NCBI GenBank assembly: GCA_013397845.1
Contig: VZTG01001883.1
Coordinates: forward strand, 2,608,304 to 2,672,303
Direction: 5' to 3'
Length of the DNA: 64,000 nt
Source of the DNA: Melanocharis versteri
Lineage: Eukaryota; Chordata; Aves; Passeriformes; Melanocharitidae
Below, in pieces: positions 38,984 to 51,906 of this stretch. The notes under the pieces were generated by a model, which ran no database searches, was not told where the DNA came from, and worked only from the letters and a program-made list of their open reading frames with translations. Numbering within the stretch: the first letter of the stretch is position 1; the number at the start of each line of letters is the position of its first letter. Position numbers and translations under genes: made by a program.

Positions 38984-41900
38984 CCACTGAGGCAGCTGGT
39001 AAACTAATTGCATCAATAATAATAGGCTTCCAATAAGTACTATTACTCAAACCGTGAAATTTTTGCTTTTGTCTTATATCTGCCACAGGAGTATGGCTAT
39101 AACACAGAGAATATGTGATCTGCGTCTTACCCATTTCCCATTAAAAGTCTGAGGAATTACTTGCATTTGCTTCAGAAGAAGTTATGGTCGTCTGGACTAA
39201 CCCCATAAAATCAACACCCATGAACTTAAACAGACAGATGTCTCAAAGGCCAAAATATTGCTCTTTTGAGAAAGTGATAAATGCCAGAAAATGACAGAAC
39301 AATATTTACTCTTTTTCAATGACAATCTTGTTGCTAGACATTAGTTTGTAAAGCATAAGTTCTCTCTGCATGAGGGACCAGATCAGTAATGTTCCTTCTA
39401 AAACAACCTGCCTTTGACCAATGAAAAGGAATTCTACAACATCTGCCCTGTACTGGGGGTGTATCAACACACAATATAAATTCAGAAAGAAAATTCTACA
39501 TCCAGAAATGATGTAGGAAAGAAAGCTTACAGTCTTCTAGTTTAGCGTATATTGTTTTCTTCAGCTTTTTTTTTTTTTTTTTTTTTGCTTATTTTTTAGA
39601 TTGGATCATATATCCAGATCTCACTTCCAGAATATCAAATGCAGAACTCAAAAATGAGAAATGAACTTTTGTATCATGTCTGAGAACTACATTTGCTTTG
39701 GATTTGTGATCTTCTTCGGCTTTGGGGAGTGAATTTTTACACATGGAGAACAGTTTGAGCAGCCCTGGAAACCCACAAATATTTCTAGACATAATTCTGC
39801 CTCTAGCCGCATTCATACAGCATTAAATCTAGACCTGTTCCAGATTTACAGGGAAAAATTGAATTTGATTTTTTTTCTCATTATAGATTCTGTAGCTTTG
39901 GCAGTAGAATGGGCCAGAGTGTGCTAACAAATCCACAGACAAAGGAAAGAAAAAGTTCACTCTTTCCATGCATATTGGGTAGAAAATATCATTCAATAGC
40001 TATATTCACAGGGGAAAGGAGAACAGATGTAGAAGAGACATTTTATATCTTTGTTGCTCTGAAAGTTATGGTGATAACAGTGCCACTTATACATATATTT
40101 ATCCCCAATGCTCACAACTGTGATTCACTCTAACTTTCCAACTGTTCAGGCATGTGGGTATTTGTTACAGTAGTGCAAGCCCATTGCCACTTGGATTTAA
40201 ACCACACATTTCTTTTTTATTTCTTTTCTGGCTAACAGCCCAAATCCACGCAGCAGGTGCTGTCTTAGGAATGTCACCGTCTAATAAAAGTACTGTAACA
40301 TAACACAGAACCAATAAAAATTTCTTTGCATAGACTTTGTTTTTCCTGACAGACTGGATTCCTAATAAGACAATGTCTACAAAATCTAAGGAAGCTGAAA
40401 ATATAAGCTTTATTGTTAAGTAGGTAATTTTTCTCCCTTGTTTAGACAATGAACACAGATATCAGGTGACAGAAGCTGTGTGAGATTTGTACAAACCTTT
40501 CTCTGTCAGCAAAACAGGCAGAGAAATGGGGAACCCTGGCATTGCATGTTGTTTTCATTATTTCTTGGTGAGAACTATGACTCCATTCATGGTTGGATAA
40601 AGGATTTAATCAAGGAAAATACAATTAAAACAAGAGGACTGGGGTAATCAGCAATTGTTTGGTAAAAGATTTGCAGATTCATTTTATCTATGAGATCTGC
40701 ATGGATGTAATTCACAAACTTTGAATTGGTTAGGATGCTGCTTTTGTTTATCTGTTTTGTAATGCAGAGCATTTCCAGGCAGATTTAATCCGAGATATGA
40801 TTTAAACACCTGGTACTTCATAAATCCCATATACACAAAACTAATTAGCAGTTCAAACAAAGGAAAGATTTCAGCTTTCAGCAATATTTTAGAGGCCCTG
40901 AAACTGGGAACAAAAGTCATTAGACATCAGACTGAAATGCTGAAGTGCAGACACAACAGTATTTTCAAGCTGGATGAACAGAGAGTGGCATTACATCCCT
41001 AATGACTGTTTACTTCAGCTGTAGCTGCTATTCTAATTGACTTTTTTATTTTTTTCAAAGGCAGACTTTCAAAACAAGGTTCAGCAGTGGAATATGTTTA
41101 AGAAGTTATATTCAACAGAATAGGGTGCATACAATATAAATACATATGTTTGTTCTTCTTTTAAAACTCTTTTTACATATCTTGCTCAGAAAGTCTTTCA
41201 GCTCTCAATCTATTTTGGCTCTGCAAGATATCTGAAAAATATGACAAGGTAATAAATGTTGATTTTTGGTGCACAGAGGTAGATAATGTTAAACTAATCA
41301 CTTAACATGAAGCATAGCTTTCAGTGTGGTAGAACAGGTCATGTTCCAGTGCATGGTGGTTAATTTTGAGAATTTCTAACAGAATGTGTTCCTGCTCAGT
41401 GCAATGCAAGTGCTTATGCAAACCAGAAAATTCACTTTTGCCACATGAACATACAGGCTATTTTCTCTGTAAAATTATCATTTATCTTTTTAATTCTATA
41501 ATAAAATTGCTTTTCAAAATTTGCTCCAAGATGTCAAACCACCTCAGAAACAGGAATTATATTTCAGAATGTGTTGACAAAATAATCATATCCACAATAA
41601 AGATGGAAATACTGTAATAGAGTGATTTGCTATTGAGAAGTACCCTCATTCAAGACGACAATCTAAACATGAATATGTAACTACCAGAAATCAGCAGGGC
41701 TTAAACACAATTAAAAAGTAAGAACATACTTAAAATTTTCCTGACTCAAGGCCAAATCAATTAAGTAGCCTCACCAGATTTTCACAGTGACCCATACACT
41801 CTATTAAGAGGCTTTTCTTCAAATTGTTGTAGCAAAAACCAGAAAATATATTGGGCATACACTAGGTATACCTGCATGCATGGGATCTACAGGGGAAGAA

Positions 41901-43475
41901 ACAATTATTGCAATGCAAAACAGCACAGACTTGTGGTCTTAAATTAAAATATTAACTGCCTTTAAAACCTGTTATTATTTACCTGCCAAAGCAAGTATTA
42001 GTCTTAAATATGCCAGAAAACATTACATTGGAGATCACTTCAAATATAAACCTACATCAGCACTTAGCAGTTATGGTTTTTTGGTTGGAAATGAAGAATC
42101 GCAATTGTTAGTGCAAAAGTGCTGATTAATTCTGGTTTTCTTTGAAGTGTGTGTTTTCACTGGTGTTAACTGTGAAATTTACAGTATATTCTTACACACA
42201 GGGTGCTTGATGGCGCACCCCTTTATTAATTTTCTTTCTTCTAGGCAGAAGCAAGCAGTGTAAAAAGGAAACAGAAGTAACTTCCCAAAGACTAAGTGGA
42301 AATTGCTAAGACACTTCCGTTTTTCCATTTCTTTCAGACTCACTCTTTTTGTTTGTTGCTTTTTTATCTTTACTCAGACGACATAGAGCTTTTTCTGTGC
42401 TACCTTTAATTAATGGAAAACAGTTCAGTGAGGGAGAAAATGCCTGAAGGGAAGGGTTTACTTTCTAGTAAGGACTTTGCACTGCAAGCAGCTGACAAAG
42501 GATTTTGTTCTCCAGTGGTGTCAGAAAATGAAAAAAACTTCAGTTCTAGAATACGTATATGTGCTGAAAAGTTTTCTGCACACATGATAAACAGAATTAA
42601 TTGCTGCACTAGCTTCGCATAGAAGCTAATTTTCTCTCTCCATAATGTTATTATTCCTATTGGGATGAAACTTAAATGATATATCAGATGTCATCGTGCT
42701 AATTCTATATATTCCTATAATAAAATCTAGTCTCCTGGCAATTGATTAAATAAAATAAATAAAATCTTCCCTTTTTAAAAGAATTGTTTGAAAGAAGTGG
42801 CTACAAGAATCAGTTAACAATAGCAGAAATCTCCTCTACGTAATGGAACTTAATGATACACAGTATAATCTCCATACAAAATACACCATGCATAATTTTT
42901 GTGTATTATTGCAGATACATAAGACTGCCTTATTATTTAATTCTGACCTATGTTGTTACAAGTAGTCCGACCAGCTTGCAAAACATGTGACTTCTTTGAG
43001 TGAAGCAGATGGGCAGAATTACTTCATAGACGTATAAACTTAAAGGCTAATGTAACACTCAGTCAAATATTAATGCACAAATACCTTTACATGCTACTCA
43101 ATATCAAAGCATCTGAGCACTTCATAACGCACACTGGGTATTTGCCCCTCTTCTCTGATACAAGGAATTCTCATTTACCCCTTTCGTAAGCAAAATTAAA
43201 ATAAACAGAATCTGGGCAACAGTTAATTTCATGTAGGACTGACCATCTTTCCTATCTTCAGTTATCGTACATTTAGGAGACATATTCTCATGAATTTTAT
43301 CTGATGAATGTACTACTGTTATATAAAACTACTGATAAATGGACCTTTATCTGAGAGGTCAGTTTTCTGAGACCTTTCATTGTCATTTTATAAGCAAATG
43401 AGAGTTGAAAACAATCTGGAATAAATGGAAAAAAAATCAGTTTGGAAGAAACATTCCTTGTTAAAGGTACATACG
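38984..43475. other. Unique non-coding stretch
   Basis: No gene recognised. A pure T-run lies at 39566-39586. Short frames, including 40165-40449 on the reverse strand (94 codons), look like chance. Confidence 0.42.
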
Positions 43476-44372
43476 TGTCTCTACGGGTTTGTGTGGCAAG
43501 GTTTTGGCAGGCAGAGGTCTACAAGGGTGGCTTCTGTGAGAAGCTGTCAGAAGCTTCCCCCATGTGTGACAGAGCCAATGCCAGTTGGCTGCAAGAAAGA
43601 CCCACCCCTGGCTGAGGCCGAGTCCATCAGTGGCAGTGGTAGCACCTCTGGGATGACATGTTTAGATGAGGGAGAAAAAATGCACAGCAGCAATTGCAGT
43701 GAGAAACAGGAGTGACAACGTGAGAGAAACAACTTTGCTGACACCAAAATCAGAGAAGGCAGATGGGGAGGAGGACCTCCAGGCATCAGAGCAGAGATTA
43801 GATATAGCAGAGCAGATATAGCCTAGGGCGAAGACCATGGTGAGGAAGCTGTCCCCTTGTCACCCTGCGTGACATCTGCACTGGAGCAGATTTTCTGGCA
43901 GGACCTGTAACACCATGGAGGACCCATGCTGGGGCAGCCTGTTGCTGAAGGACTGCATCCCCTGGAAGTGACCCACCTGGAGCAGGGAGAAGAGTAAAAG
44001 GAGTGGAAGAAATAATACGTGATGAACTGGCCACTAACCTATTCCACATCCATCTCTGATGCTGGCAGAGAGAGGAAGCAGAGAAAAATCAGGAGTGAAG
44101 TTGAGCCCATGAAAAATGGAGGCATGGGAGGAAGGCATTTTAAGATTTAATTTTTAATTCTCATTACCCTACCCAGATTTGATTTTTAATAAATTAAACT
44201 ATTTTCCCTAGGTCGAGTGTTTTGCTTGTGATGGTAATTAGTGAGCGATCTCTCTCTACCCTTATATCCACCCACGAGCCTTTCCTTCTATTTTCTCTCT
44301 CCTGTCCAGCTGAAGAGTGATAGAGCAGCTTTGGTGGGCACCTGGCATTCAGTCAGGGTCAGTCCAAAAACA
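43476..44372 (+). mobile_element. Solo LTR of an avian endogenous retrovirus
   Basis: I recognise this as a widespread bird LTR type: 'gtttgtgtggcaaggttttgg' near the start (43488-43508), 'cttctgtgagaagctgtcag', 'gatgaactggccactaacc' near 44021-44039, AATAAA at 44188-44193, and 'ggctttggtgggcacctggc'-like sequence just before the end (here 'agctttggtgggcacctggc'). The end at 44372 (CA) is better defined than the start. I could not see a flanking duplication, so the left boundary is approximate. GC is well above the surroundings. No gag-pol-env follows. I believe the family is ERV-L/class III, from memory only. Confidence 0.82.
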
Positions 44373-45304
44373 GTGTTTATGCCATATTTAAGAAATAAGT
44401 CACTTCCCTGTTTATCACCCACAGAACAGGCAGGTATTTAGAGGAAATTCAGTACGTAGTGTACTAGGAATGTTATTAGTTTAAATAATCCTCTGTTTTG
44501 GTATGGGAAAAGAAAATGTTTTCTTTGAAAATCTGAACCATCAGCATCAAGAATGTATGTTCTAAAGTAGTTCACTTTGTTAGAACTCTTCTCCTTAAAT
44601 GAATTTTTCTTCATATTTTTAATATTTAATTATTTGTTATACGTTTGTAATTATTGTCGTCTTTTAAAACACAAGAGAGATCTTTAAAACTTTATATGAG
44701 GAAGATTTTTGCAAATGTTTATCAACTTGCTCATTGAAGTAAAAACCTTTTAGGCAACAATCTTAGCAATATTTGGTTTTACTTAATAGTTTTGTTATAA
44801 AATTAATAAGAGAAGTGTATAAAATTTTAGGTAAAGGAGATAAGAGGACAAAAAGGAAAAAGAATGAGAGAAAGGAAAAAGAAGAAGAAGAAAAGAGGAG
44901 AGGAAAAAATAATGAATTTTGAATTAGCACAGGATATTAGGGAATAATTTTTAATTTCCCAGTGTTTTTCTGCAGAAATCTAGAATGTAACCATAAAATA
45001 TATGTACAGAACAGCTGTGGTAATTTAGGTTGTTTGTTAGTTTTGTTGTCTTTTCTTAGTGCCTAGGTTTACATTTGTGTATAAACAAAGTGGGTATCCT
45101 CCAGCAGTTTAGAAACACACCCATCGGGCTTTTTCCTCTCTCTTTTGGGGAGTCAGGGGTGTTTGTGGAATTTTACAAGCTGCTTCTAAGAGGTGGGGCT
45201 GTGGTGGTATGTGAGCATTTTTCCATCTGTTCCATTGTGATTTACCCAAATTCCATGCAGATAAAGAAGAGCTGTTACATCTGACAGACCTCCCTAGGCT
45301 GCAC
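44373..45304. other. Non-coding stretch with a purine-rich tract
   Basis: 44839-44909 is almost pure A/G on the + strand, with AAG and GAGAGGAA motifs, and could form triplex DNA. Nothing else was recognised. Confidence 0.45.
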
Positions 45305-45310
45305 TATAAA
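45305..45310 (+). promoter_or_regulatory. Candidate TATA box upstream of a possible first exon
   Basis: TATAAA at 45305-45310 lies 56 bases before an ATG in strong context. A GC-containing stretch at about 45190-45205 (GAGGTGGGGCTGTGG) carries KLF- and RUNX-like cores. This is suggestive only, as TATAAA is common in AT-rich DNA. Confidence 0.25.
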
Positions 45311-45365
45311 CAGCAGGAAAGACCACCTGCTACACAGAAACTCGTGTTACATCAAAGCAGCAAGG

Positions 45366-45419
45366 ATGGCCCAATCCCAATCAGATGGCAGCAGAACTTC
45401 TAACCACAGCATTTGTTTG
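45366..45419 (+). CDS. Candidate short first coding exon (unconfirmed)
   Basis: ATG at 45366 has A at -3 and G at +4, a strong Kozak context. Eighteen codons follow (MAQSQSDGSRTSNHSICL) and end exactly at a consensus donor GTAAGT (45420-45425), giving phase 0. A TATA box sits 56 bases upstream. The peptide is rich in Ser and has no signal-peptide core. I do not recognise it, and I found no second exon in this window. Reading through the donor, the frame stops 13 codons later. If real it would be a leader exon of a gene whose other exons lie downstream. Coincidence is a serious alternative. Confidence 0.22.
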
Positions 45420-45425
45420 GTAAGT

Positions 45426-47493
45426 TAGAAAAATTAAAAAACAGACCTGCAGACTAGATGTAAAAAACCCTTTCAAGGATTCTCCTGAGAGGTGTAAATA
45501 TTTTTCATAAAACAAAATTAGTTTATAATTGGTCTTGCCTGCTGTTCATCATTTGTTTATGTATGCATTGCCTCCAGATTTCTTTCACTTATATATCATG
45601 GCTTCATCAACCTCCACTTATATGAACTAAAGACCAGATTCTCTCAGGCCATTGGAAAATGAGGTAATTCACTACCATGACTTCCCCTACTCCTTCAACA
45701 AAAGAGATTTTCCTAACAAAGAAAAAGAAAATAAGAAGTCTTGATGACAAGCAGAAACTGGGCCTTTCTTTACCTAAGGTTTTGTGCCTTGAAATATTTT
45801 TTGCTGCCTTAAAGCAGAGTGACAGCTAGAAAAATGGTGATGTGTAATACAGTTTATTACTGAAAGCATTGCTGAAGATGGTAGAATAAAAGCATTAGAA
45901 AATAATCCCTTTCACATTCTGCTACTGAAACAATAAGTTTAAAGCATCATCTCTGCGTGCTTCCCAATATATCTCAAAACTGGATCACTGAAAAGAAATC
46001 AGTCTTTATTTCTGTTTTTACTACTCATCCCATTATCTGTAAATATCAGAGTAATGTTCAGAAATGTTGTGAGTTATAAACTTGGGAATGAGAATGCAAG
46101 TACCTAGGCATATCTCCTGGGCTACAGAAGAGTCATTAGAGAGTAACAATTCAAAAGCTTCTAACTATTGGCCTACACTGGATTCACACCAACAACTTAG
46201 AGGAGAAAAACTCCATATGCCCTTACCAGTCCCTTGAGCAATCAAATGTCTCATATTTTACACCTGGACTTTTTAATGAATCACTGCAATAACAGCAGGT
46301 TTGGGGAAATTGTGTTCTAATTAATATAATGTTGCACGATTTCGAACAGCTGTGTATAAAAGGAACAAAACCAAAATTGTGTTTTAATTTGTTCTAACCA
46401 AGGAATCAAACAAATAAGATTTTCTAATTAGTTTTTTACTCCTCCCTCCCCATCTGAATGTCTATTAACTGAAGTGTGGACATGCTCAGTTTTACTTTTT
46501 TTGAAACAGAAACTTTTAAAGGAAGGCAAGGTAAAACTTACTAGAGCTAATAGAGTGGGAATGTAAATTTCAACACCATATTCAAAGTTTGGCAATGCAT
46601 TCCAATAAGCTTAAATTGAAATAGGAATAGTGAAACTCTCATTGCTATTGCAGTGCATATGTTGGTCCACCCTCTATTAGGAGTTAGAGGTATTGCACAA
46701 CAGAATAGACATGAGAAACCTTAACAAAGTTGTTTAGTACCACAACTGAAGTAGCTGAAACATTGCTGCTAAAAATGAAGAATGCTGAGAGAAGATTGAA
46801 AGAGACTCTTTAACAGTCCCCAAGAATTCTCATGGTTTTGTCATTTTGTCACATTCACTTATTTATACTCATATGCAGGACACACAGAAATGAATAAACC
46901 CAATTCACCCATGCAAAGAGCTGCTTTTCTGAAACTGTGTCATTCCAGCACCTAAGATCACGTTCTCATTCAAATGAAATACATTTTCATCTCCTAAAAT
47001 CCGTATGACATATATATATGCATTACACTTTCCAGATAAAAACACCTAACCACTGAAAAATGAGAAAGAAATGAACAGAATCATTATGCTCATATTTGAA
47101 TTATTCTAATCTTATTTCTTTGACTAGGTTAGTCTAACATTTTAGCTAGTGGAGAACAAAAGAAGAGATATGTGTCTTACCAGCCAAGTGCAGAGTAAAC
47201 AGATGCTCTTTTTGTCTATACATTTAACTTTCAATTTCATTAAAAATAGCATAACCAAAACAACACCCAATGAAACAAAACAAAAACCACCATCAAATAA
47301 AAAAATAATATAATTTTTCCTGGCATTTAATATTAAATTTTACTTTTGCTTTAGTAAATTATAGAGTATATCAAGCAAGCAAATACAGATATGAAATTTC
47401 CCTTCTGAGCAATCAGATGCTGCCGTTTTAACTTTTGCTTTCTTAACATCAGTGATGTCCAGACAAATTGTTGGAGTGGAAAGAATTTACAGC
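45426..47493. other. Unique non-coding stretch
   Basis: No gene or dispersed repeat recognised. An A/C-rich patch at about 47255-47310 resembles the tracts at 12.4, 24.8 and 36.5 kb. Confidence 0.4.
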
Positions 47494-47548
47494 GGAAGGA
47501 AGGAAGGAAGGAAGGAAGGAAGGAAGGAAGGAAGGAAGGAAGGAAGGA
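47494..47548 (+). repeat. (GGAA)n microsatellite, 13.75 perfect units
   Basis: 55 uninterrupted bases of the tetranucleotide GGAA. Perfect arrays of this length are usually length-polymorphic. GGAA is also the core recognised by ETS-family factors. The reverse-strand frame across it reads as a Phe-Leu-Pro-Ser repeat, which is an artefact. Confidence 0.97.
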
Positions 47549-50500
47549 GAAAATTAGAAGAGTAAGTGGATGTACAGCTTTTTCAATGGAAAATTCACTA
47601 TTCAGATCAGTCATATTTTGAGAAGAAAAACTATGACCTACTACTAATATAAAACCAATTATACTCAGCTAATACCCGTTTTCATTAGGATTTCTTCCCT
47701 CTATTCTTTTGATATCCCCACTGTTAGCATATCTTAAAAGACCTCAAAAATGTGAAAAAAATCCCTGTCTGAAACACATAAATACTTACTCTGTAAGTCT
47801 TCCTTTGCATTTAATCTGTAAAGGCAAAAGGCTCTTCATTCAGAGCATTATCAGGAGGTGTTTATGTATTTCTGCTTTTATAATATACTATAGCTTTCAG
47901 ATTAATTTATAATTAATATAAACTAGAGGTTTTTTAAGCCTCTAAAAGGTAATGTGTAATGTCTAATGTTTGCTTTGGCATTGTAGTTCCAATTGGACCT
48001 GACAAAATCCATGTTACAGGGCCTGGTTTGAACAAGAGCAACCTGAAAGTACCTGAGGCAGTATCAATGAGGTTCAGAATATGGGGATTGAGAACCAGGT
48101 CTGCCCCTGTGTGATCATGATTCAAGTTACAGTAAACTTGATATCCTTGTAAATTAAATAATTTTAAGGTCTCTGAGTTCAGACCACATGTGAATTGCAA
48201 CATTTGATACAAATTTTACTTTACTTTGGAAATACCTAACAAATGAGCTAGGATTTAACGAGGTTATTGACCCTCACAAGGAGAAAAGCAGGAAACCTAA
48301 GACCTAATTTTTGGCTCTCACATGTGCATAAATTAGGGGTAACATCATTTAAGTCATGTTGCAACTGGGTACTCTGGTACCTTCTAAGATAATAGGCTAT
48401 GTATTTTCCATTATGGTTTCAGGAAGATTTGTGGTGTTAGAAGCACACTATTTTTGGATGAGATATGAAACAAATCCCAGCTGCTTGCATTTTTTCAAGA
48501 TTGCATAACATTTTTCAGAGGAGCCGAATGTGTTAATTCCAGTTTTCTGGCCAAATTAAACTGCATATATAGCTGTAATCTCTCAATCTGATATTTCCTC
48601 TGAAACTCTACCTGGCTCTGGTTGGCTGTGCACTTCTTGCCCTATGCATTTGGGCACTATTGAGAGCTGAAGGCAACAGCAGAATAGAGTGCTTGTGGTA
48701 GATTCAATGGCATTGCTCTCTGTTTACTTTGGAAAGAACCTTTTGACGCCTCATAAATATTTGGTTAACGTATGCAGAGATTTGAACCACTCTACAAAGA
48801 CCATTGCCAGTGGTCAAGGTAGGCATGCCTTTGTTGCAGATGTTTTTTAACATGATAGCCCAGATACTTTGGTCTCTTTGTGAAGCTTATCTTACCTTGC
48901 AGGCAGAAGTCTTCCTGAATCTATATTAAGCTTTTTTACTCAGACGCCATTTGCCAAAAAAATTAATTGAAAGGTTCTCTCACACATATGAAGCACTCCT
49001 ATGTTCTCTCATGCAGATCTTATTGTTTGTTATACAAAATATGCTCATATTGATCTAATGTTTGACTAAGAGTAACCTGTAAAATGTTCCTATATGCATA
49101 ACAAGCAGGATAAACTACAGTCTAGTATTAATCATTGATGCAAAGTCTGTAACCAAGAGTATTTGCATAGCAGACAGCCAGGCACCTTTGTGATCACCCT
49201 GAGACATAGGAGCTTAAGAGACACTCTAATATGTATCAACATCCTTCTTGTGCCTTTTGAATAATAAGATTCTGTATTGGCATCTACAGTATTCCACATC
49301 AACTTTACTCTTTTCTGTATGATCTTCATGCTAGTCATATATATATTTCAGATGTATATATTAATTAGATAAAAAATAAACAACGCTTCCTGGCCTACTT
49401 GTTGGGTTTTTTAAAATTTTTTTTTATTAGAAAAACTATCAAGAACCACTTCGTTTCAAAGGATTTCCAATTCTTCATGAGTTTTTCAAGTGCTTAAAAT
49501 TATAGTGATTGATGATAACAGATGTTATTCCATATGATCACTAATATTATCTGATGATTAACTTCTAAACAATGCAACAATATGTTACTTGAAATATTCA
49601 TTTACAGATGCTACAGAAGGCCATTAAAGTTCCTGACTATTCAAAAGACTATATGAGTACTGATATTAAATAGAAACACCTGCTGCATAAATATTCTGAA
49701 GCAGTCACTCCCAATTTATCTCGCATGTAAGGTAAGATTCTTTTATAATGAAGTTCAAGATGGTTGAACATCAACACTAGGAACTAGAGAACTGTAGTCT
49801 AATCTTAAAATGAAGCTGGTGACTGACTTGCTGACTGTCTTATAAGAAAATTATTGACACAAATTTACCTATAAACAGAACAATGTGTAAACTGCCTTCA
49901 CCTTACTAAGCAAAAAAAAAAATCTATTTGGGAAATACAATTTTACTGAAAAAAATAATAAAAAAATAAATTTTTATATGTGATTACTTTCTTGAAAATT
50001 ATAATTTTGGAACTTGAAAATTTTGTCTAAATTGTGTTCTTTTCCCTGCTTGTAGTTGTGCTCAAATATTTTCCATGTTCAGAAATCTGAAAGCCAGTTA
50101 TCCCTAAAACAAACAGATTAGTATGGCCTTTCTTACCATTAGATCTTTAAGTGTCAACAAGAAAATAGTATAAATACATTTTATAATTTAGAAATTACCC
50201 CATAACCTCATCTAGTTAGTGTTTACATTGTGAACCAAATGATAGAGGTGATTGGAAATAAATCCTGATCAAAGCAGTGGGATCCAGCCTGAACATTACG
50301 AAAACTAAGACGAAGACACACATTTCTCTTCTAAATTGACCTTCAGATGTCTTTGACTTCTTTGTCATATTTTCTTACCCCGTTATCTTGCAGAGAATAT
50401 AAAAAATTCTGCCCTGATCTATTTTCTTACTGTTGTTTCAGTTGGGTTATGGAAGTAAACCATACTACCTGGCACGTGCTCTTTTCCTTGGGAAAAATAA

Positions 50501-50570
50501 TATCTCTTTCTATTTTTCTCATTTACATAATACCTTCATGTTCGTAATAGATCAAATGCAAGTCAGCATT
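47549..50570. other. Unique non-coding stretch
   Basis: No gene or dispersed repeat recognised. AT-rich runs occur at 49410-49430 and 49911-49970. Confidence 0.4.
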
Positions 50571-51906
50571 TGTTACAAACAAGTGTCTGAGATTGCTTAA
50601 AAAATCATCGGCAAGGGTATCAGCAAAAGCCAGATTTAATATTAAGCGATTGCATGACAAAGTTCATTGGCAAGATTCACTCTACTACTTACAGGACAGT
50701 TAAGGCACAACAAGGAAAAACAAGTAACAACTAAACCAAACAAAATGTAAACAATCAAACCAGAAATTAACCAAAAACTATCTAGGGGGGGGATGTGTGT
50801 GTTTAGGTGCCTGTGACAAAGGATAGTGAGAGTAAGGATAAAAAAGAATAAGGCCTAAAAGTTTAACAGCACTCAACAGTACTTTAACTTCACTTATACC
50901 TTAAGTCTAACAATTTAACATATGAACAACACTTAATTTATATCTAACTTAATTTATACCTTAAACTTAATTTATAACTTTAACTATTCAACAGAGGAAT
51001 AATACTTAACAGCATTTAACCTAACATAACTTCAAAGTTATACTTAGCAACTTAGCAAAAGAACACTTAGCAACACTCAGCTTATAACTTATGTTGCACT
51101 TAACTTCTGAGCAAAAGAACAACACTTTGTAGCATTTAAGAAGTCATAAGTCACAAGCTTACTTACAGGTCTAACTTACTTCGATATCCAAGGTACCTAA
51201 ACATTTAAGAAAGCAGCATTTCTCCCAGGTTTGCTGTAGCATATGCACACGTTTATGCACCCAGACAGAAAAAGTCAGTGCAAGCAAGGTACCTGGGAAA
51301 AATTCCCCTCAGATGACAGTGGAATATTCACTTCGGATGCTTTTGCATCTCCCAGTGGGTGAAGGGTCGGGCCTCAAGGAGTCAGGGTATCAGCCCAGGA
51401 CTCATACTTCCAGGTATAGCAAACCTGAGGGTTTGCTGGCTCTGAGAGGTGTCCCCCTCAGAGGGAGGTTGCTGATCACAGCCCTCTGCAGTCCAGGAGA
51501 GCTCAAAGGGTCTCATTTTGCACCACTGTTTATAGGGTCGCAAGAGAGAAGACTTTAGTAATCACAATGTTACACAGTGACCACAGTTTGGGTCGGCACA
51601 TCCTGTGAAAGTGTGAGAACAGGAATGTTATTCAATTCAGGCAAGAAAAAATATTTTCCAAGGTTGTTAATAAGGAAAACAGCAGCAGTTCCTGGGAGCA
51701 GACAGTGTTTCTGATAAGCTCAGGAAGGGATGAGCCCACGTGCTAATTTTCAAGGCCTAACAAGGACTGACGAGCATTTCTCAGACCTCAGTCGTGCCTG
51801 GAAAGGGGCAGCTGAATGCACCATCATGGCATTAACTTGTGGTTTCTCATTATTTTAAAACAATATTGTAATAATGATAATATTTTAAAGTATGACTCCT
51901 GTAACA
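50571..51906 (-). mobile_element. Long LTR-like element with 7-bp inverted ends
   Basis: Begins TGTTACA (50571-50577) and ends TGTAACA (51900-51906), a perfect 7-bp inverted pair obeying TG...CA. On the reverse strand there is a TATAAA (complement of 51529-51534) and an ATTAAA poly(A) signal (complement of 50635-50640), 65 bases before the 3' end, so the reverse strand is sense. The U3 part (51540-51906) resembles avian ERV LTRs. No clear target duplication: flanks end CATT and start GATT. At 1336 bases it is long for a bird LTR, and a G-poor repetitive block (50870-51140) lies between the TATA and poly(A) signals. No internal viral genes are adjacent. Confidence 0.65.
50870..51140 (-). repeat. 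Degenerate G-poor array inside the LTR-like element
   Basis: Loosely repeated words such as ACTTAATTTATA, CCTTAA, TTAACAGCA and ACTTAGCAACA recur at irregular spacing on the + strand, with very little G. Examples are ACTTAATTTATA near 50930-50941 and again near 50948-50959, and AGCAAAAGAACA near 51053 and 51110. The block looks like an expanded, decayed tandem repeat. Confidence 0.6.

Noticed and set aside
43425..44049. Open frames of 79-96 codons in a GC-rich stretch
   Set aside because: They are explained by the LTR at 43476-44372, whose higher GC reduces stop codons.
44839..44909. Purine-rich tract as a functional triplex element
   Set aside because: Low-complexity A/G tracts are common and nothing nearby supports a function; kept only as a note in the region description.
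47351..47614. Reverse-strand reading frame with a Phe-Leu-Pro-Ser repeat
   Set aside because: It is the translation of the GGAA microsatellite and has no gene context.
51313..51558. 81-codon open frame
   Set aside because: It is contained in the LTR-like element and antisense to its transcription signals.
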